A stretch of 64,000 nt of DNA from Lysobacter changpingensis (GTDB lineage Bacteria > Pseudomonadota > Gammaproteobacteria > Xanthomonadales > Xanthomonadaceae): contig NZ_JADWPE010000003.1 of NCBI RefSeq assembly GCF_017308985.1, positions 620,001-684,000 of the forward strand, written 5' to 3'. Positions within the stretch are counted from its first letter, which is position 1; each line of letters begins with the position of its first letter. Of the stretch, positions 25,350-34,524 are shown piece after piece. The notes under the pieces were generated by a model that saw only the letters and a list, made by a program, of their open reading frames with translations, was not told where the DNA came from and did no database searches. A program made the position numbers and the translations under genes.

Positions 25350-26132
25350 ATGACCAATCCGCTGTTGAACCTGCGCGAAGGGCCCGTCGCCCGCCTGCGC
25401 CTGAATCGCCCGGAGCTGCACAACGCCTTCGATGCCATGCTGATCGCGGCCCTGACCGGGGCCCTGGAGGCCGTAGCCGAGGACGATAGTGTCCGCGTGG
25501 TGGTGCTGGAAGGCGAAGGTCTCTCGTTCTCCGCCGGCGCGGACCTCAACTGGATGCGCAACATGGCCGCCGCCAGCGAGGAAGCCAACCGCACCGATTC
25601 CCTCGCCCTCGCCCGCCTGATGCGGACCCTGGACGAACTCCCCCGCCCGACCATCGCCCGCGTCCAGGGCGCGGCCTTCGGCGGTGGCGTCGGGCTGGTG
25701 GCCTGCTGCGACATCGCCATCGCCTCGGCCGACGCGAAATTCGGCCTGACCGAGAGCAAGCTGGGCCTGCTGCCGGCGGTGATCTCACCCTATGTCATCG
25801 ACGCGATCGGCCCGCGCCAGGCGCGGCGCTGGTTCGCCACCGCCGAAATCTTCGATGCCGCCACCGCGCTCGAGATCGGCCTGCTGCACCAGGTCGTCGC
25901 GGGCGAGGCGCTCGATGCGGCCGTGCAGCGCCAGATCGACCTGCTGCTGAAAGCCGGCCCGCACGCCAGCGCGCAGGCGAAGGCGCTGGTGCGCCGCGTT
26001 GCGTTCGAACGCGACCGCGATCGTCTGGATCACGACAACGCCGCGCTGATCGCGCGCCTGCGCGTTTCGGACGAAGGGCAGGAAGGCCTCACCGCTTTCC
26101 TCGACAAGCGCAAGCCGCGCTGGTGCCAATAA
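25350..26132 (+). CDS. liuC: Enoyl-CoA hydratase, probable 3-methylglutaconyl-CoA hydratase
   Basis: 260 residues, crotonase fold. Oxyanion-hole segments SFSAGADLNWMRNM and GAAFGGGVGLVACCDIAIA are present; the second ends with the region of the catalytic Glu pair (FGLTESKLGLLPA). Assigned to the leucine pathway because 3' neighbours are liuD and liuE with gaps of 19 bases or less. It would hydrate 3-methylglutaconyl-CoA to HMG-CoA. First gene of the unit liuC-VOC-liuD-liuE-GGDEF/EAL. Confidence 0.9.
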   Translation: MTNPLLNLREGPVARLRLNRPELHNAFDAMLIAALTGALEAVAEDDSVRVVVLEGEGLSFSAGADLNWMRNMAAASEEANRTDSLALARLMRTLDELPRPTIARVQGAAFGGGVGLVACCDIAIASADAKFGLTESKLGLLPAVISPYVIDAIGPRQARRWFATAEIFDAATALEIGLLHQVVAGEALDAAVQRQIDLLLKAGPHASAQAKALVRRVAFERDRDRLDHDNAALIARLRVSDEGQEGLTAFLDKRKPRWCQ

Positions 26133-26151
26133 AAACGGGAGGACCGCGATC

Positions 26152-26538
26152 ATGCTCGACCACACCGGCATCACCGTTTCCGACTACGCGCATTCCCGCG
26201 CCTTCTACGAACGTGTCCTCGGCGTACTCGACTACGGCGTCGTCATGGACGTCACGAAAGAGCAGACCGGAGGCTACGAAGGGTGTGGCTTCGGCCCCGA
26301 AGGCAAGCCCGCCTTCTGGATAGGCACCGGACAGACACCAAGCACTGGCGTGCACATCGCCTTCGTCGCCGCCTCGCGCGCGGCCGTCGACGAGTTCCAC
26401 GCCATCGCCCTGCAGCATGGCGCGCGCGACAACGGCGCGCCCGGCCTGCGCCCGCATTACCACCCGAACTATTACGGCGCCTTCGTCATCGACTTCGATG
26501 GCAACAACATCGAAGCCGTGTGCCATCGTCCCGAGTGA
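26152..26538 (+). CDS. VOC-family (glyoxalase-like) protein
   Basis: 128 residues. One vicinal-oxygen-chelate domain with paired beta-alpha-beta-beta-beta units: LDHTGITVSDYAHSRAFYER at the start, GVHIAFVAASRAAVDEFH in the middle and FVIDFDGNNIEAVCHRPE at the end. His3 of that first segment and the Glu near the C-terminus are in the metal-ligand positions. Nineteen bases after liuC and four before liuD, so it is inside the leucine operon. Substrate unknown; a role on a CoA or methylglyoxal-like side product is speculation. Confidence 0.82.
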   Translation: MLDHTGITVSDYAHSRAFYERVLGVLDYGVVMDVTKEQTGGYEGCGFGPEGKPAFWIGTGQTPSTGVHIAFVAASRAAVDEFHAIALQHGARDNGAPGLRPHYHPNYYGAFVIDFDGNNIEAVCHRPE

Positions 26539-26542
26539 CCTC

Positions 26543-28579
26543 ATGCCCCAACAGCGCCAGTTCGAAAAGATCCTCATCGCCAACCGCGGCGAAATCGCCT
26601 GCCGCGTCATCCGCACCTGCCGGCGCCTCGGCATCCGCACCGTCGCGGTGTATTCGCAAGCCGACGCCGACGCGCAGCACGTGCGCCAGGCCGACGAGGC
26701 CTACGCCATCGGCGGCCCGCGTCCGCAGGACAGCTACCTGCGTGGCGATGCGATCATCGAAGTCGCACTGAAGTCCGGCGCGCAGGCGGTGCATCCGGGC
26801 TACGGCTTCCTCAGCGAGAACGCCGATTTCGCCGATGCCGTCGAAGCGGCGGGCATCGCGTTCATCGGTCCGAAAGCGGCGTCCATGCGCAAGATGGGCA
26901 GCAAGGCCGGCGCGAAGGAACTGATGCAGGCCGCCGGCGTGCCGGTCGTCCCGGGCTACACCGGTGAGGACCAGTCGCCCGAACGCCTGCAACGCGAGGC
27001 CGACGCCATCGGCTACCCGCTGATGATCAAGGCCGCGCACGGCGGCGGCGGCAAAGGCATGCGCATCGTGCGCGAAAGCGCCGAATTCGCCGCGAACCTG
27101 CAAAGCTGCCAGCGCGAAGCGGCCAACGCGTTCGGGCGCGACCGCGTCCTGCTCGAACGCTATGTCGAGAAGCCGCGCCACATCGAGATCCAGGTCTTCG
27201 CCGACACGCACGGCCATGCGATCCACCTCAACGAGCGCGAGTGCTCGGCGCAGCGCCGTTACCAGAAGGTGCTGGAGGAATCGCCCTCGCCGTTCCTCTC
27301 GCCGCAACTGCGCCGCGCGATGGGCGACGCCGCCGTGCTCGCCGCGCGCGCGATCGACTACGTGAACGCCGGCACCGTCGAATTCATCGTCGGGCAGGAC
27401 GGCGGTTTCTACTTCATGGAAATCAATACGCGCCTGCAGGTGGAGCATCCCGTCACCGAAATGGTGACCGGACTCGATCTGGTCGAATGGCAGCTGCGCG
27501 TGGCTGCCGGAGAAGCGCTGCCGCTCGCGCAGGACGCCATCGCACAGGACGGCCACGCGATCGAAGTGCGCCTGTACGCCGAGGATCCCGATGCCGGTTT
27601 CCTGCCGGGCTCCGGCACGCTGGAACGCCTGCGCCTGCCGCGTCCCGGCGAAGGCGTGCGCATCGATTCGGGCGTGATCGAGGGCGACACCGTCACGATC
27701 TTCTACGACCCGATGATCGCCAAGCTCATCGTCCACGCCGCCGACCGTCCCGCCACCCTGGCGCGGCTGCGCGCGGCGCTGGCGGCGTGCGACATCGCCG
27801 GACCGAAGTCGAACGTCGAATTCCTCGAACGCCTCGCACGTCACCCCGCCGTGGTGGATGGAACCATCGACACCGGCTATCTCGACCGCCATCTCGACGA
27901 ATTCCTGGCCCCCGCCGCTGAGGATGCCATCGAGCGCCTGCTCGCCGCCGCGACCGTCGTGCTGCTCGCGCAGGAGCGCGACACGCGCCAGCGCGCGGCG
28001 GCATCGGGCGATCCGACCTCGCCCTGGGCCATCGCCGATGGCTGGCGCCTGGGGCATGGGGGCCATCGCAGCCTCGCCTTCCTGCAGGGCGACATCCGCC
28101 ATGAGCTGCACGCGCAGGGCGCGGCCGGCGAATACCGGATCGAGCTGGGCGGCCAGTCCCATGCGGTCGAAGGCGCCCGCATCGGCGCCGACAGCACGCT
28201 GAGCCTGCGCATTGGCGGACATGGACGCCGATTTACGTTCGAACTGGATACGCTGGCCGAAGGACGCCAGCGTCTGGTGGTGCACGACGGCGAACGCCGC
28301 CTGCGCCTGCTGGGGGTGCCGATGTATCGTCACGAGCGCAGCGGAGGCGGCAACGCCGGCCACCACGTGCTCGCGCCGATGCCCGGCCGCGTGGTGCTGG
28401 TGAAGGCCGCCGAAGGCGATACGGTGGAGTCCGGTCAGGAGCTGATGGTGATCGAAGCGATGAAGATGGAGCTCAGCCTGAAGGCGCCGCGCGCCGGCAC
28501 CGTCGCGCAGGTGCGCGCCGCCGCGGGCGATTTCGTCGAGGCCGACGCCGTGCTCGTCGCGCTGGCGCAGGACGAATGA
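26543..28579 (+). CDS. liuD: Methylcrotonyl-CoA carboxylase, biotin-carboxylase/BCCP (alpha) subunit
   Basis: 678 residues. Order: biotin carboxylase (about 8-455; ATP-grasp loop [25 protein letters not shown]), a linking BT-type region, and a C-terminal biotinyl domain with the biotinylated Lys in [10 protein letters not shown]. It carboxylates biotin with ATP and bicarbonate for LiuB. ATG 26543 matches the usual start ([15 protein letters not shown]). It overlaps liuE by four bases (ATGA). Confidence 0.94.
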   Translation: MPQQRQFEKILIANRGEIACRVIRTCRRLGIRTVAVYSQADADAQHVRQADEAYAIGGPRPQDSYLRGDAIIEVALKSGAQAVHPGYGFLSENADFADAVEAAGIAFIGPKAASMRKMGSKAGAKELMQAAGVPVVPGYTGEDQSPERLQREADAIGYPLMIKAAHGGGGKGMRIVRESAEFAANLQSCQREAANAFGRDRVLLERYVEKPRHIEIQVFADTHGHAIHLNERECSAQRRYQKVLEESPSPFLSPQLRRAMGDAAVLAARAIDYVNAGTVEFIVGQDGGFYFMEINTRLQVEHPVTEMVTGLDLVEWQLRVAAGEALPLAQDAIAQDGHAIEVRLYAEDPDAGFLPGSGTLERLRLPRPGEGVRIDSGVIEGDTVTIFYDPMIAKLIVHAADRPATLARLRAALAACDIAGPKSNVEFLERLARHPAVVDGTIDTGYLDRHLDEFLAPAAEDAIERLLAAATVVLLAQERDTRQRAAASGDPTSPWAIADGWRLGHGGHRSLAFLQGDIRHELHAQGAAGEYRIELGGQSHAVEGARIGADSTLSLRIGGHGRRFTFELDTLAEGRQRLVVHDGERRLRLLGVPMYRHERSGGGNAGHHVLAPMPGRVVLVKAAEGDTVESGQELMVIEAMKMELSLKAPRAGTVAQVRAAAGDFVEADAVLVALAQDE

Positions 28580-29484
28580 GGCCGTCCGCGATGAAGTCGA
28601 CCGTCCGCATCGTCGAAGTCGGCCCGCGCGACGGGCTGCAGAACGAGAAGGCGACGATCGCCACGGCCGACAAGATCGCGCTGATCGATCGCCTGTCCGA
28701 CACCGGCCTTCGCAGCATCGAGGCGACCAGCTTCGTCAGCCCGAAGTGGGTGCCGCAGCTGGCCGATGCGGCGGAGGTGTTCACCGGCATCCACCGCAAG
28801 CCTGGCGTGCGCTATCCCGTGCTGGTGCCGAACGAACAGGGTTACGAACGCGCCCGCGCCGTGGGCGTGGAGGAGATCGCGGTGTTCACCGCGGCGTCCG
28901 AAGCGTTCAACCGTAAGAACATCAACGCGTCCATCGACGAATCGCTGCAGCGCTTCGCGCCGGTGATGGAACGCGCGCGCGCCGACGGCGTCGCCGTGCG
29001 CGGTTACGTATCGACCGTGCTCGGCTGCCCGTACCAGGGCGAGGTGCCACTGAGCGATGTGGTGCGCGTGGCGCGTGCGCTCCACGAAATGGGCTGCTAC
29101 GAGATCTCGCTCGGCGACACCATCGGCGTCGGCACGCCCGGCAAGGCGCGCGCGATGCTGCTGGCGGTCGCGTCCGAAGTGCCCATCAACGCGCTGGCCG
29201 TGCATTTCCACGACACCTACGGACAGGCGCTGGCGAACGTTCTGGCGTGCCTGGAGGAAGGCGTCGCCGTCGTCGACGCCGCGGTGTCCGGGACGGGCGG
29301 TTGCCCGTACGCGAAGGGCGCCAGCGGCAACGTGGCGACCGAGGACGTGGTGTACATGCTGCACGGCCTCGGCATCGAGACCGGCATCGATCTTCCGAAG
29401 CTGGCCGACACCGGCCGCTGGCTCGCGCAGCTCCTGGGGCGCGAGACCGGCAGCAAGGTGGGCAAGGCGATCGCAAGCACCTGA
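28576..29484 (+). CDS. liuE: Hydroxymethylglutaryl-CoA lyase
   Basis: 302 residues. It splits HMG-CoA to acetoacetate and acetyl-CoA, the last step of leucine breakdown. TIM-barrel motifs: [13 protein letters not shown] (metal-binding Asp and catalytic Arg), [26 protein letters not shown] (metal His) and [21 protein letters not shown], which carries the catalytic Cys loop. ATG 28576 overlaps the liuD stop (ATGA); ATG 28591 is five codons in. Confidence 0.94.
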   Translation: MRPSAMKSTVRIVEVGPRDGLQNEKATIATADKIALIDRLSDTGLRSIEATSFVSPKWVPQLADAAEVFTGIHRKPGVRYPVLVPNEQGYERARAVGVEEIAVFTAASEAFNRKNINASIDESLQRFAPVMERARADGVAVRGYVSTVLGCPYQGEVPLSDVVRVARALHEMGCYEISLGDTIGVGTPGKARAMLLAVASEVPINALAVHFHDTYGQALANVLACLEEGVAVVDAAVSGTGGCPYAKGASGNVATEDVVYMLHGLGIETGIDLPKLADTGRWLAQLLGRETGSKVGKAIAST

Positions 29485-29496
29485 CGGCCCGCCCAA

Positions 29497-32064
29497 ATGA
29501 CGCGACGCACGCCCGCGCAGGACACCGCCCCGCCCCAACCGGCGGATGCGAAGACCACGCTGGCGGCGCTGGAGGAAGCCGCGCGCGATCGCACGCTTCC
29601 CGCGCAGACGCGCGAACTGCTGCTGCAGGCGCATGAGTCGCTGTCGCGAGCGCTGGCCGAATGCGAGGCCGAACGCGCCCGCTATCGCACGCTGTTCGAT
29701 GCCGTGCCCGATCCGGTCAGCATCATCGCGTGGGACGGCACGGTGCTCGATCTCAACAAGGCCGGCATGGACGCCTATCGCCGTCCGCGCGAGGAAATCG
29801 TCGGCAAGCCGATCGAGACGCTCAATCCCGACCTGCCGCAGGACCACATGGTCCCGGTGTGGGAGACGCTCAACCGCGGCGGCACCTACGTGGTGGAAGT
29901 CACCAACATGCGCGGCGACGGCACGCGCTTCCCGGTGGAGGTGCACACCGCCGGGCTCACGTTCGACGGCCGCAAGGCGATGGTCGCCGTCGCGCGCGAC
30001 CTCAGCAGCCGCCACACCGCCGAACTACGCTACCGCGAGCTGATGGAAGCGGTGGACCGCGGCATCCTCGTGCAGGACGCGGACCTGCAGATCACCTACG
30101 CCAACGTCGCGGCGATGAAGATCCTCGGCGTCGGCGAGGACGAACTGGTGAACGACGCGCTGCGCACCGACCAGTGGCTGGTCGTGGACGAACGCGGGCG
30201 CGAACTGCCACGCGAACGCTATCCGTCCACGCGCGCGTTGCAGACCGGCCGCATCATCGAGAGCACCCTGCTCGGCCTGTACCACCGCACGCGCCAGCAG
30301 CTGATGTGGCTGTCGGTGACGGCCGTGCCGCAGTTCCCGCCGGGCGGCGACAAGCCGCAGCAGGTGCTGTCGATGTTCTCCGACGTCACCACGCTCAAGC
30401 GCGACAGCACGCTGTTCGACCGCGCGCAGAGCATGGCGCACATCGGCGGCTGGGAATGGGACGTCGCGCCGGACCGGCTGTACCTCACCGAGGAAGCGCA
30501 GCGCATCCTCGGCCACCGGCCCGCGCCCGAAACCATCGAAGGCATGCTCGCGTGCCTGCGTGGCGACGACCGCGACCGCCTGCGCGCGGCGCTCGGCCAG
30601 GCGATCTCCTTCGGCCGCAACCTCGACCTGGAAGTCCAGGGCCATCGCGCCGACGGACGTTCGTTCTGGGTGCGGGTGATCGGCGAGGCCGAAGCCGGCG
30701 ATCCGCTCAACTCGCGCCTGACCGGCACGCTGCAGGACATCACCGAACGCAAGCACGACGAGGAAACCCTGCGCGTGCAGGCGCGCAGCGATCCGCTCAC
30801 CGGACTGCTCAATCGCGACGCGGTGCTGGCCGAACTGGAAAGCAGGCTCGACGATCCGCTGCGCTCGCAGCTGGCGGTGCTGTATGTCGATCTGGATCGC
30901 TTCAAGGTCGTCAACGACGTGCTCGGGCACGCGGCGGGCGATCGCCTGCTCGCATCGGCCGCGCGTCGCATCCAGCGCGCGATCGGCAACGAAGGCCTGA
31001 TCGCGCGTTTCGGCGGCGACGAGTTCCTGATCCTGTGCGACACCGGCAGCGATCCCTCGCGCCCGGAACGGCTGGCGGATGCGATCCTGGAAATCTTCGG
31101 CGACAGCTTCCGCCTGGACGGCGAGGAATTCAGCATCACCGCGAGCATCGGCATCGCGCAGGCGCCGCTGGACGGCGTGCGTTCGCAGCAGCTGATCCAG
31201 AGCGCCGACGTGGCGATGTACGACAGCAAGCGTCGCGGTCGCAACGGCTGGCAGACCTTCACCCCGGAACTGGCCGAGCAGCAGCTGCATCGCCTGCAAC
31301 TGGAAACCCACCTGCGCCGCGCGGTGAACAACGAGGAATTCCATCTCGTCTACCAGCCGCAGGTGGAGATGCGCAGCGGTGAAGTGGTCGCGGTGGAGGC
31401 GCTGATCCGCTGGCGCAACCATTCGCTGGGCGAGATCCGCCCCGACCGGTTCATCGACCACGCCGAGACCACCGGCGACATCGTCGGCATCGGCGACTGG
31501 GTGCTCAACGAGGCCTGCCGGCAGATGCGCGAATGGCAGGACGCGGGGCTGAAGATCCCGCGCGTCGCGGTGAACGTCTCGTACCGGCAGTTCCTCGGCG
31601 AGGACCTCGCCAGCACCGTGGGCGCGGTGCTCGCCGAATACGGCCTGCCCGGCCATGCGCTGGAACTGGAGTTCACCGAGCGCGTGCTGATCGAGGACGC
31701 GCCGGACACGCTGCGCACGTTCGCGGCGCTTCGCCAGCTGGGCGTGATCCTGACGATCGACGATTTCGGCGAGGGCTACAGCGCGCTGAACTATCTGCGC
31801 CGCTTGCCGATCCACGGGCTCAAGCTCAGCCAGCTGTTCGTGCAGGGCGTGCCGGACAACCAGTCCGACGTGGCGGTCTGCCAGGCCGTCGCCGGCATCG
31901 CGCGGAGCCTTGGGCTGGCGCTGGTCGCCGAGGGCGTGGAGGCCGGACACCACCGCGACTTCCTGCTGGACCTGGGCGTCGAGGTCGGACAGGGGTTCCT
32001 GTTCGCGCCGGGGCTGACGCCGGAGGAAGTGCGGGAGCGGTATCCGACGGTGGGGGTGGCCTGA
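29497..32064 (+). CDS. PAS-PAS-PAS-GGDEF-EAL cyclic-di-GMP protein
   Basis: 855 residues, soluble. Three PAS/PAC-like regions (about 65-185, 190-305, 315-425), then GGDEF (intact RFGGDEFLIL, 506-510) and EAL (VEALIRW, 634-636). Residues needed for phosphodiesterase activity look present: NVSYRQF, ELEFTERV, IDDFGEGYSALNYL, the Lys of GLKLSQLF, VAEGVE and GQGF. The loop-6 motif is DFGEGYS instead of DFGTGYS, and LKLSQ replaces LKIDR. No RxxD inhibitory site five residues before GGDEF. It starts 12 bases after liuE, so it probably belongs to the leucine catabolic transcript. Either activity or both may operate. Confidence 0.9.
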   Translation: MTRRTPAQDTAPPQPADAKTTLAALEEAARDRTLPAQTRELLLQAHESLSRALAECEAERARYRTLFDAVPDPVSIIAWDGTVLDLNKAGMDAYRRPREEIVGKPIETLNPDLPQDHMVPVWETLNRGGTYVVEVTNMRGDGTRFPVEVHTAGLTFDGRKAMVAVARDLSSRHTAELRYRELMEAVDRGILVQDADLQITYANVAAMKILGVGEDELVNDALRTDQWLVVDERGRELPRERYPSTRALQTGRIIESTLLGLYHRTRQQLMWLSVTAVPQFPPGGDKPQQVLSMFSDVTTLKRDSTLFDRAQSMAHIGGWEWDVAPDRLYLTEEAQRILGHRPAPETIEGMLACLRGDDRDRLRAALGQAISFGRNLDLEVQGHRADGRSFWVRVIGEAEAGDPLNSRLTGTLQDITERKHDEETLRVQARSDPLTGLLNRDAVLAELESRLDDPLRSQLAVLYVDLDRFKVVNDVLGHAAGDRLLASAARRIQRAIGNEGLIARFGGDEFLILCDTGSDPSRPERLADAILEIFGDSFRLDGEEFSITASIGIAQAPLDGVRSQQLIQSADVAMYDSKRRGRNGWQTFTPELAEQQLHRLQLETHLRRAVNNEEFHLVYQPQVEMRSGEVVAVEALIRWRNHSLGEIRPDRFIDHAETTGDIVGIGDWVLNEACRQMREWQDAGLKIPRVAVNVSYRQFLGEDLASTVGAVLAEYGLPGHALELEFTERVLIEDAPDTLRTFAALRQLGVILTIDDFGEGYSALNYLRRLPIHGLKLSQLFVQGVPDNQSDVAVCQAVAGIARSLGLALVAEGVEAGHHRDFLLDLGVEVGQGFLFAPGLTPEEVRERYPTVGVA

Positions 32065-32070
32065 GTTTCT

Positions 32071-32099
32071 GCAGCCCGGGTACGCGAAGCGCACCCGGG
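32071..32099. repeat. Dispersed REP-like element, single copy
   Basis: GCAGCCCGGGTACGCGAAGC followed by GCACCCGGG; same family as 2067-2142 and 39694-39724. Confidence 0.7.
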
Positions 32100-32174
32100 G
32101 ACCCGCTGCGTTTCCGATGGCGGCGTGCGCGCTGGGCGATCGCTGCGCTCCGATCGGGCGCAATTGGCCGGCCA

Positions 32175-32215
32175 CTTCCCCTCCCCGACCCTCCCCGCAT
32201 CCGCAGGGGAGGAAG
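32175..32215. repeat. GC-rich hairpin of the CCCTCCCC family
   Basis: CTTCCCCTCCCC pairs imperfectly with GGGGAGGAAG across about 17 bases. It is related to the copies at 22680 and 60845. The 32065-32280 gap otherwise looks empty. Confidence 0.55.
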
Positions 32216-32280
32216 CGCGCTGCGGGGACGGGTATTCAAACGCTAAAATCCCGCCTTTCCGCGTCCCAGGACCCACGCCC

Positions 32281-33051
32281 ATGCAACTCGATTCCGTCCG
32301 CGCCATCGTCACCGGCGGTGTTTCCGGCCTCGGCCTCGCCGTCGCCCAGCACCTCGTCGCCAGCGGAGGCAAGGTGGCCCTGTTCGACGTGAACGACGAG
32401 AAGGGCGCTGCCGCCGTCGCCGAACTGGGCGAAGCCAACGCGCGCTACTTCAAGACCGACGTCACCAGCGAAGCCGGCGTCGTCGCGAACGTGAAGGCCG
32501 CCCGCGAGTTCCTCGGCGGCCTCAACGTCGTCATGAACTGCGCCGGCATCCTCGGCGCCGGCCGCGTGCTGGGCAAGGAAGGCGCGATGCCGCTGTCGCA
32601 GTTCCAGTCCACGGTGATGGTGAACCTGGTCGGCAGCTTCAACGTCGCCAAGGCCGCCGCCGAACTGATGCAGCACAACGAAGCCGGCACCGACGGCGAG
32701 CGTGGCGTCATCGTCAACACGGCATCCGTCGCCGCATACGAGGGCCAGATCGGCCAGGCCGCGTACTCGGCGTCGAAGGGCGGCGTGGTCGGCATGACCC
32801 TGCCGATGGCGCGCGAACTGGCGCGCTTCGGCATCCGCGTCATGACCATCGCGCCGGGCGTGTTCTGGACGCCGATGGTCGACGGCATGCCCGACTCCGT
32901 GCAGCAGTCGCTCGCCGCCTCGATCCCCTTCCCCTCGCGCCTGGGCCAGCCGAAGGAATTCGCCGACCTGGTCGCCTACATCCTCGGCAACACCTACCTC
33001 AACGGCGAGACGATCCGCCTGGACGGCGCGACGCGGCTGGCGCCGAAGTAA
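32281..33051 (+). CDS. Short-chain dehydrogenase, 3-hydroxyacyl-CoA dehydrogenase type-2 like
   Basis: 256 residues. Rossmann motif TGGVSGLGLAVA, NCAGI after beta-4 (NNAG equivalent), catalytic Ser in NTASVAAYEGQIG, and Tyr/Lys in AAYSASKGG. The overall pattern (LGKEGAMPLSQFQ, FPSRLGQPKEFADLV, LDGATRLAPK) is that of the type-2 hydroxyacyl-CoA dehydrogenases, which oxidise 3-hydroxy-2-methylbutyryl-CoA in isoleucine breakdown. It fits the neighbouring branched-chain genes. No clear Shine-Dalgarno. Confidence 0.88.
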   Translation: MQLDSVRAIVTGGVSGLGLAVAQHLVASGGKVALFDVNDEKGAAAVAELGEANARYFKTDVTSEAGVVANVKAAREFLGGLNVVMNCAGILGAGRVLGKEGAMPLSQFQSTVMVNLVGSFNVAKAAAELMQHNEAGTDGERGVIVNTASVAAYEGQIGQAAYSASKGGVVGMTLPMARELARFGIRVMTIAPGVFWTPMVDGMPDSVQQSLAASIPFPSRLGQPKEFADLVAYILGNTYLNGETIRLDGATRLAPK

Positions 33052-33053
33052 GC

Positions 33054-33155
33054 CGGGAATCGGCAGTGGGGAATGGTGAATCGTGAAAGCGAAAGCGCCT
33101 CCCCATTCGATGCAGCCCGCTTTACCCATTCCCTGTTCCCGATTCCCCATTCCCG
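33054..33155. repeat. Inverted intergenic repeat (GGGAATCG / CGATTCCC type)
   Basis: GGGAATCGGCAGTGGGGAAT on the left (33055 on) faces several ATTCCC units on the right (33127-33155). It fills the gap before efpL and could form a loose hairpin in its leader. Confidence 0.6.
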
Positions 33156-33164
33156 AAAAAAGCC

Positions 33165-33731
33165 ATGAAAGCCTACGACGTAAAGAAAGGTAACGTTGTC
33201 GAGTACAACAACGCGGTCTACCAGATCCGCGACATCGAACGCAGCTCGCCGCAGGGTCGCGGCGGCAACGTCAAGTTCCGTTTCACCATGTACAGCGTGC
33301 CGGGCGGCACCAAGCTCGACGTGAGCATGGGCGCGGAGGACGAACTGAAGGAAGTCGAGCTCAGCCGCCGCCAGGCGACGTTCTCGTACAAGGACGGCGA
33401 CGCGTTCGTGTTCCTCGACGACGAGGACTACACGCCGTACACGCTCGATGCCGACGTCGTGGGCGACCTGGCCGGCTACATCGTGGCCGACCTCACCGGC
33501 TGCTACGTGCAGATCATCGACGACGCGCCGGTCGCGCTGCAGCTGCCTCAGAGCGTGGCGATCGAAGTCGTCGAGACGCCGCCGGAACTCAAGGGCGGCA
33601 CCGCCACCAAGCGACCGAAGCCGGCGAAGCTGTCGACCGGCATCGAGATCATGGTCCCCGAGTACATCGGCAACGGCGAACGCGTGCTGGTGAACACGAC
33701 CACGGGCGAGTTCGCCGGCCGCGCCGACTGA
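33165..33731 (+). CDS. efpL: Elongation factor P-like protein EfpL (YeiP)
   Basis: 188 residues, three-domain EF-P fold. It enters the ribosomal E site to relieve stalling at Pro-rich and related motifs. The tip of domain I reads [15 protein letters not shown], with Arg32 in the place of the modifiable Lys of EF-P, as in the YeiP/EfpL branch, so no lysylation is expected. C-terminal [20 protein letters not shown] is typical OB-fold 3. Ends one base into the DUF6058 gene. Confidence 0.9.
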   Translation: MKAYDVKKGNVVEYNNAVYQIRDIERSSPQGRGGNVKFRFTMYSVPGGTKLDVSMGAEDELKEVELSRRQATFSYKDGDAFVFLDDEDYTPYTLDADVVGDLAGYIVADLTGCYVQIIDDAPVALQLPQSVAIEVVETPPELKGGTATKRPKPAKLSTGIEIMVPEYIGNGERVLVNTTTGEFAGRAD

Positions 33732-34432
33732 TGGGCGTGGAGCGCTACCTGCGCGAACGCTTCCTCGACGCCGATGCGTTCGCCGCGGCGTGCGGCATCG
33801 GCGCCGACGAACTGTCGGCGCTGATCGAACGAGGCCTGGCGCCCCGCCCGGCGTATGTGATCGATGAGGCCGGGCGCATGCGCTCGTTCGTATTCGGCGA
33901 GATCGAATCGCCGGGCGCGCCCGCAGGTCGCTGGTTCAACCGGCGCAGTACGCATTGGGTCGCACGCGCGCGCGACGCGCTGGCGGCGCACGACGGCGAT
34001 GCCAACGCGGCTTCGGATGCGTTGCGGGCCCGGTTTCGTGGGGCATACCTGCAAGCGCTGCGCGAATCGCATGCGATCGACGGCCCCATCCCCGGCTTCG
34101 TCGACGGCGCAGGCCACTTCGACGAAGCGTCCTTCGATGCGGAGTTCGCATCGATCTGGCGCCATTTCCTCGAAGGCACCTACGGCCTGTGCGTCGCCGA
34201 TCCGCAGGACGAAGCGCACATCGTCGCGAAGGAAGCCGCGCAGGCGCGCCTCACCCGCCTCACCGCGAACGGCACGCGGCGCGATTACGCCGGCGACGAG
34301 AAGGCGCGCGTGCGCGATCTCATCGCGCGTTACGAAACCCTGTCGATGCCGTTCTCGCCGGCCGAATACGCGCGCAGCAGCCGCAAGCGGCTCATCGAGG
34401 ATGTGCGCGGCGCTCTGATCAACGAGTGCTGA
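33731..34432 (+). CDS. DUF6058-family protein
   Basis: 233 residues, mostly helical, cytosolic. The N-terminus looks like a small helix-turn-helix module (AFAAACGIGADELSALIERGL). A conserved acidic/aromatic centre follows (DAEFASIWRHFLEGTYGLCV), then a terminal YETLSMPFSPAEYARSSRKR segment. I match it to DUF6058 from memory of this pattern; its biochemical role is unknown. The start overlaps the efpL stop by one base, so it is translated with efpL. Confidence 0.72.
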   Translation: MGVERYLRERFLDADAFAAACGIGADELSALIERGLAPRPAYVIDEAGRMRSFVFGEIESPGAPAGRWFNRRSTHWVARARDALAAHDGDANAASDALRARFRGAYLQALRESHAIDGPIPGFVDGAGHFDEASFDAEFASIWRHFLEGTYGLCVADPQDEAHIVAKEAAQARLTRLTANGTRRDYAGDEKARVRDLIARYETLSMPFSPAEYARSSRKRLIEDVRGALINEC

Positions 34433-34490
34433 GGAACGAGTAACGAGTGACTAGGCGTCGCCTCACTCGTTTTTCGTTCCTGTTTTTTCT
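34433..34490 (+). terminator. Long hairpin terminator after the efpL operon
   Basis: Nested stems GGAACGA (34433-34439) with TCGTTCC (34474-34480) and AACGAGTGA (34442-34450) with TCACTCGTT (34463-34471), followed by TGTTTTTTCTG. A similar ACGAG-rich structure lies at 46065-46152. Confidence 0.7.
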
Positions 34491-34524
34491 GTTCCTGGTT
34501 CCTGTTTCCTCGTGCCCCTGCCCT

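Noticed and set aside
23047-25353. 768-residue + strand frame across feoB/feoA
   Set aside because: Gln/Arg-rich antisense translation of feo genes.
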